DNA of 9,816 nt, taken from contig JAGYOT010000036.1 in NCBI GenBank assembly GCA_018399455.1, forward strand, positions 1 to 9,816, written 5' to 3'. The stretch comes from Desulfobacterales bacterium. Its GTDB lineage: Bacteria > Desulfobacterota > Desulfobacteria > Desulfobacterales > Desulfosalsimonadaceae. The notes beneath the pieces were generated by a model. It had not been told where the DNA came from. It ran no database searches and saw nothing but the letters and a program-made list of their open reading frames with translations. The translations under genes and the position numbers were made by a program. Below are positions 6,781 through 9,816 of this stretch, piece by piece; the stretch's first letter is position 1; each line of letters begins with the position of its first letter.

Positions 6781-8166
6781 CTATCCGGATTCCTTGTAAT
6801 AATGAATTAGTCTCGCATAGGCGGAAATCGCTTTCTCAGCCGTCTCATAAAACGGCAGTCCGGCCCGGCAGAATACCCTGCCGGCTTCCTGGGGCATGCC
6901 GGGAATGGCAACAATCAGAAAAGGCTTGCCTGAACTATTCCGGGCGTTGATCATGGCCTCGGCATATTGTTTGTTGGTGTCCTCATCAAGGCCCGAGCCG
7001 ATCATTACCACGGCATCCACTCCTGGATCGGCCGCAACGAGGGCGGCGGTCCGGGCAAAAATCCGCATGTCCATATGCGCGGTAAGGCTTACATCAACAG
7101 GGTTGGCAAGACTGGTACCCGTGGGCGGAATGGTTTGTGAAAGCGCATCGACCGTTCTTTTTGACAGACCCGCCATTTCGAGGCCCTCACGGCCCACGGC
7201 TTCAGCCGCTGAAACAGCCAGTCCCCCGGGCCCGGAAATAATGGCCAGTCGTTTCCCCGAAACCTGGGGCAGAAGATAAAAGGCCATTAGGGTCTCCACC
7301 CATTCCGCCCAACCGGCAACCGATATGACGCCGCATTGATTCATAAGCCCCTGCCATATTCTCTCTTTTCCGGCAAGCGCGCCGGTATGAGAGGCAGCCG
7401 CCCGGCTGCCCTCGGGGGTTAACCCCACGCGCCATAAAATAACCGGTTTTTTGGCAGCAGCTGTCTTTAATGCGTCCAGAAAGTATCCCCCGTCTTTTAC
7501 GCCTTCGATGTAGCCCCCGATGACCATGGTTTCTGGGTCATCGGCAAAATATGTCAAAAAATCAGCGCATTGGAGATCTGCCTCATTTCCAAGGCTCACC
7601 ACTTTACTGAAGGCCAGGCCTTTCTCCTCAGCCTGCCTGCCGATGATATTGGCCAGGGAGCCGCTATGTGATATCAAGCCCAAATGCCCGGCCTCTTTTG
7701 AGAGGCCCGGAAAAAAGGAAAGGCCGGATCGCGGGGCGTAAATTCCCATGCAGTTTGGGCCGAAAAGCCGCATTCCGCCACTTCGGGCGGTTTCTACCAG
7801 TTCGGCTTCAATACGGCGGCCGGCTTCGGTCCCGGTTTCCTTGTATCCCGCAGTGAACAGAACCACAGATTTGACTCCTTTTTGGGCGCATTCCGCCACT
7901 ACCTGCGGGGCCAGCTGCCTGGCCACCAGAACAATCGCCAAATCCACCTGGGCGTCAATAGCGGAAACGCTCGGGTAGCAAGATAGGCCATCAATGCGCT
8001 CCGCCTTTGGATTGACCGGATAGATCGGACCGGGAAAGCCCATATCCTGAAGCGCCAGCAAAAAAAGCTTTCCTGTTTTCATGCCCTGGGGAAGGCCCAC
8101 GATGGCAATGCTCCGGGGTTTAAACAATGCGTCCAATTCCTTAAAAATAGAGTCGTTGGCGGTCAA
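6781..8166 (-). CDS. alpha-type subunit of an ADP-forming acyl-CoA synthetase (CoA-binding protein)
   Basis: ADP-forming acetyl/acyl-CoA synthetases interconvert acyl-CoA, ADP and phosphate with acid, CoA and ATP, allowing substrate-level phosphorylation in anaerobes. The 461 residues comprise an N-terminal CoA-binding Rossmann domain (about 10-135; SIAIVG, FGPNCMGIY), a succinyl-CoA-ligase-like domain (about 155-290; ISHSGSLANIIG, VSLGNEADL) and a third ligase domain (about 300-455). AAASHTGALAG places the expected phosphohistidine at His260, and Glu221 lies in GYIEG. The ATP-grasp (beta) part present in fused relatives of about 700 residues is missing and not in the window. TTG 8166 is chosen because AAAGGA lies 8 bases upstream; the nearby ATG is out of frame and reaches a stop after two codons. 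It follows the HD-GYP gene by 18 bases, indicating co-transcription. Acid specificity is unknown. Confidence 0.87.
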   Translation of the reverse strand: MTANDSIFKELDALFKPRSIAIVGLPQGMKTGKLFLLALQDMGFPGPIYPVNPKAERIDGLSCYPSVSAIDAQVDLAIVLVARQLAPQVVAECAQKGVKSVVLFTAGYKETGTEAGRRIEAELVETARSGGMRLFGPNCMGIYAPRSGLSFFPGLSKEAGHLGLISHSGSLANIIGRQAEEKGLAFSKVVSLGNEADLQCADFLTYFADDPETMVIGGYIEGVKDGGYFLDALKTAAAKKPVILWRVGLTPEGSRAAASHTGALAGKERIWQGLMNQCGVISVAGWAEWVETLMAFYLLPQVSGKRLAIISGPGGLAVSAAEAVGREGLEMAGLSKRTVDALSQTIPPTGTSLANPVDVSLTAHMDMRIFARTAALVAADPGVDAVVMIGSGLDEDTNKQYAEAMINARNSSGKPFLIVAIPGMPQEAGRVFCRAGLPFYETAEKAISAYARLIHYYKESG

Positions 8167-8174
8167 TTCATTTT

Positions 8175-8180
8175 TCCTTT
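8175..8180 (-). promoter_or_regulatory. Shine-Dalgarno supporting a TTG start
   Basis: AAAGGA on the minus strand ends 8 bases before the TTG at 8166. It decides the unusual start of the acyl-CoA synthetase subunit, because the ATG between them opens a frame of only two codons. Confidence 0.6.
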
Positions 8181-8184
8181 CCGG

Positions 8185-9642
8185 CTACTCTGCCTGCATC
8201 AAAAAAACTGCAGGCTGGATGCCATACTGGTAAGGGTTATGAGTGCTCCGGATATGCCGGCGGTTCTTGCCGGTCTGCTTGCCGCGTTCACTGAGATCGA
8301 CCAGGCGGCCGGGTTTGAGTTGATTTTGCGCAGTCTTTCTGATGAGCAGGACCCGGGTCACGGCGCCTTCTTTCTCTATAGGATCGTTTTGATAAATCAA
8401 TCCCACCTCGCCTGTGTTTAGCTTGACCAGGGTCCCGACCGGATAAATGCCAACCATATTAATAAACCATTTCAGCAGCAGGGGGTCAAACTCGCGGCCG
8501 CTTTTGGAAAACATAAGGCCGAGCGCCCGGTCCTGGCTGAGTGAAGAATTCCGGTAAACACGGGGAGCTGTAAGTGCGTCATATACATCACAGATTTCAA
8601 TAATTCTTCCAAACAGACTGAGCGGTTGGGACCAGTTGACTTCGGGGTAACCGGTGAGATCATAATTTAAATGATGTTCAAACGGTGGCAGGATAATCCG
8701 GGAAATCAGATCCTGGTAAGCATCCAGTTTAAGGATCTGGCGGACGCTGTTTAAGGGGTGTTTTTTGATAATCTGGTATTCGTCAGAGTTTAAGTATCCT
8801 GGCTTGTTAAGGATTTGGAGAGGAATGACGATTTTTCCCAGATCATGGAAAAGGCCGCAGACGCCCAGCCGCACTAACGCATTGCGGGACAGGCCGATTT
8901 CATGCCCAAGGCAGATGGACTGGATGGCCACATTGACCGAGTGGGTGTAGGTATAGTCATCATAGTCGCGAATGGTGGAAATTCCCAAAAGAATTCGTTT
9001 GTCGACAAAGACAAGATCCGTGATGTCCTGGATCACCCGGACCGATTTTCGCACTCCGGCCCTATCGCTGGTTTGGATCTGCCGGACCACATCTTTTACG
9101 GAATTGTAGGCATAGGAATAGGATTGATGGGCCAGTTGAATCGTTTGGCTGGCTGTAAGACTGCCCTTGTCCGGGGGTTCGGAGACAATTTTCACCCAAT
9201 CAAAACGCTCATGGGCCAGGTTATGCTTAAGCCTGGCCAGGGGCTCGGGGCTGTTTTGGGAGGTAATGAGAAGACGGGCCATTTCATAAGCCTCATGAAA
9301 ACCGATGCGGCTTAAGTTTTCGGTGAATTTGAGGCCGTATAAGGACAAATTTTCAAAAAGACCCAGCAAACTGAAAATTATGGCGGCAGTCTGCTGTTTA
9401 AGCAGCAGCTTCTCGTTCTGAACAAAAAGTCGTTCATGCCGGGCTTCAATAGTAATTTCAGGATGTTCGGAAATAATCCGGCGGCCTGCGGCAAGAAACT
9501 GTTCGGCGGCCCTTACGCTTAACTGGTTGTCCGCCTCATGGATTCTGGCGGTCTGAAGGAGACGATTGAAGAAAAAAACAAAGTCCTCTTTCGGGCTCTG
9601 GCCCTCATGGCTGTCGGGCTGCGGTTTATTGGGAGCTTTCAT
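8185..9642 (-). CDS. HD-GYP domain protein, probable cyclic-di-GMP phosphodiesterase
   Basis: HD-GYP enzymes hydrolyse cyclic di-GMP, lowering this second messenger of motility and biofilm. The protein has 485 residues. An uncharacterised, mostly helical N-terminal domain (about 20-215) with no clear membrane segment precedes the HD-GYP domain (about 220-410): YTHSVNVA with His234, GLFHDLGK (His266, Asp267, Lys270), KKHP (His295), EHH (His323, His324), TGYP (330-333) and CDVYDALT (Asp352). A C-terminal beta-rich tail (VGTLVKLNTGEVGLI) follows, typical of the group. The consensus HHExxDGxGYP reads HHLNYDLTGYP here, so the Glu and the first Gly are replaced, but the usual metal-binding His and Asp residues remain. 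ATG 9642 has GAGGAA 7 bases upstream and overlaps the preceding ORF by 17 bases. Phosphodiesterase activity is likely, not certain. Confidence 0.88.
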   Translation of the reverse strand: MKAPNKPQPDSHEGQSPKEDFVFFFNRLLQTARIHEADNQLSVRAAEQFLAAGRRIISEHPEITIEARHERLFVQNEKLLLKQQTAAIIFSLLGLFENLSLYGLKFTENLSRIGFHEAYEMARLLITSQNSPEPLARLKHNLAHERFDWVKIVSEPPDKGSLTASQTIQLAHQSYSYAYNSVKDVVRQIQTSDRAGVRKSVRVIQDITDLVFVDKRILLGISTIRDYDDYTYTHSVNVAIQSICLGHEIGLSRNALVRLGVCGLFHDLGKIVIPLQILNKPGYLNSDEYQIIKKHPLNSVRQILKLDAYQDLISRIILPPFEHHLNYDLTGYPEVNWSQPLSLFGRIIEICDVYDALTAPRVYRNSSLSQDRALGLMFSKSGREFDPLLLKWFINMVGIYPVGTLVKLNTGEVGLIYQNDPIEKEGAVTRVLLIRKTAQNQLKPGRLVDLSERGKQTGKNRRHIRSTHNPYQYGIQPAVFLMQAE

Positions 9643-9816
9643 TTAGATATTCCTCGGCATGATGCACAGCCCGCCGGACTGCAGGCCAGATGCTTTTAGA
9701 GGCCTTTTTAAGGGCTTTTTTCGCATTCGGAGAATTGCTGCAGGCCAGGGCCAATGCTGCCCCCATACGGTGAATGCGGCGCAATTTCCCAAAACTCCAT
9801 GGACGGGTCAAAAGTT
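9626..9816 (-). CDS. unrecognised ORF, 5' end outside window
   Basis: The frame is open from the right edge to TAA at 9628-9626 and gives about 62 residues. It contains FGKLRRIHRM, then a basic, probably helical stretch (KKALKKASKSIWPAVRRAVH) and ends EEYLNESSQ. I do not recognise the family. It overlaps the start of the HD-GYP gene by 17 bases, the kind of overlap seen in translationally coupled operons, which favours a real gene. It may be the C-terminus of a larger protein or a short protein starting at the internal ATG (codon 9766-9764). Confidence 0.45.
   Translation of the reverse strand, partial: LLTRPWSFGKLRRIHRMGAALALACSNSPNAKKALKKASKSIWPAVRRAVHHAEEYLNESSQ

Overview
The window looks like chromosomal DNA of a Desulfobacterota-type (former deltaproteobacterial) anaerobe. 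This is an inference from protein style: a hybrid sensor kinase with a GGVAHDYNN H-box, an HD-GYP protein with a long extra N-terminal domain, an ADP-forming acyl-CoA synthetase subunit, and an MDH/LDH-type fragment. No rRNA, tRNA, CRISPR array, transposase or integrase is visible.

Layout. Bases 1-1250 (minus) carry an RhlB-type DEAD-box RNA helicase that runs off the left edge. Bases 1316-1985 (plus) hold decayed coding sequence: a short GNAT-like piece joined to what looks like part of an M20-type peptidase, with stops. Bases 2102-2907 contain two tiny, clearly paralogous proteins of unknown function. They face away from each other across an AT-rich 440-bp spacer, each has a strong Shine-Dalgarno sequence, and the minus-strand copy ends at a clear intrinsic terminator. 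Bases 2932-4280 (minus) are a hybrid histidine kinase/receiver gene broken in three places. Bases 4381-6339 (minus) encode an intact amylosucrase-type GH13 enzyme with its own likely promoter. Bases 6573-9816 (minus) look like one transcription unit: an unrecognised ORF at the right edge, an HD-GYP c-di-GMP phosphodiesterase, the alpha-type subunit of an ADP-forming acyl-CoA synthetase (TTG start), and the C-terminal scrap of a malate/lactate dehydrogenase.

How it fits together. Complete housekeeping or metabolic genes (helicase, amylosucrase, acyl-CoA synthetase, HD-GYP) alternate with three broken genes, so the 1.3-4.3 kb part in particular looks like an eroding accessory segment. The two small Cys-containing paralogs are the only intact genes inside it. 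They are the best candidate for something undescribed: 19 of 38 aligned positions are identical without gaps, including CP and CVDD motifs at the same spacing. The plus-strand copy also has an 11-bp inverted repeat whose right arm abuts its Shine-Dalgarno, which could form a translation-control structure.
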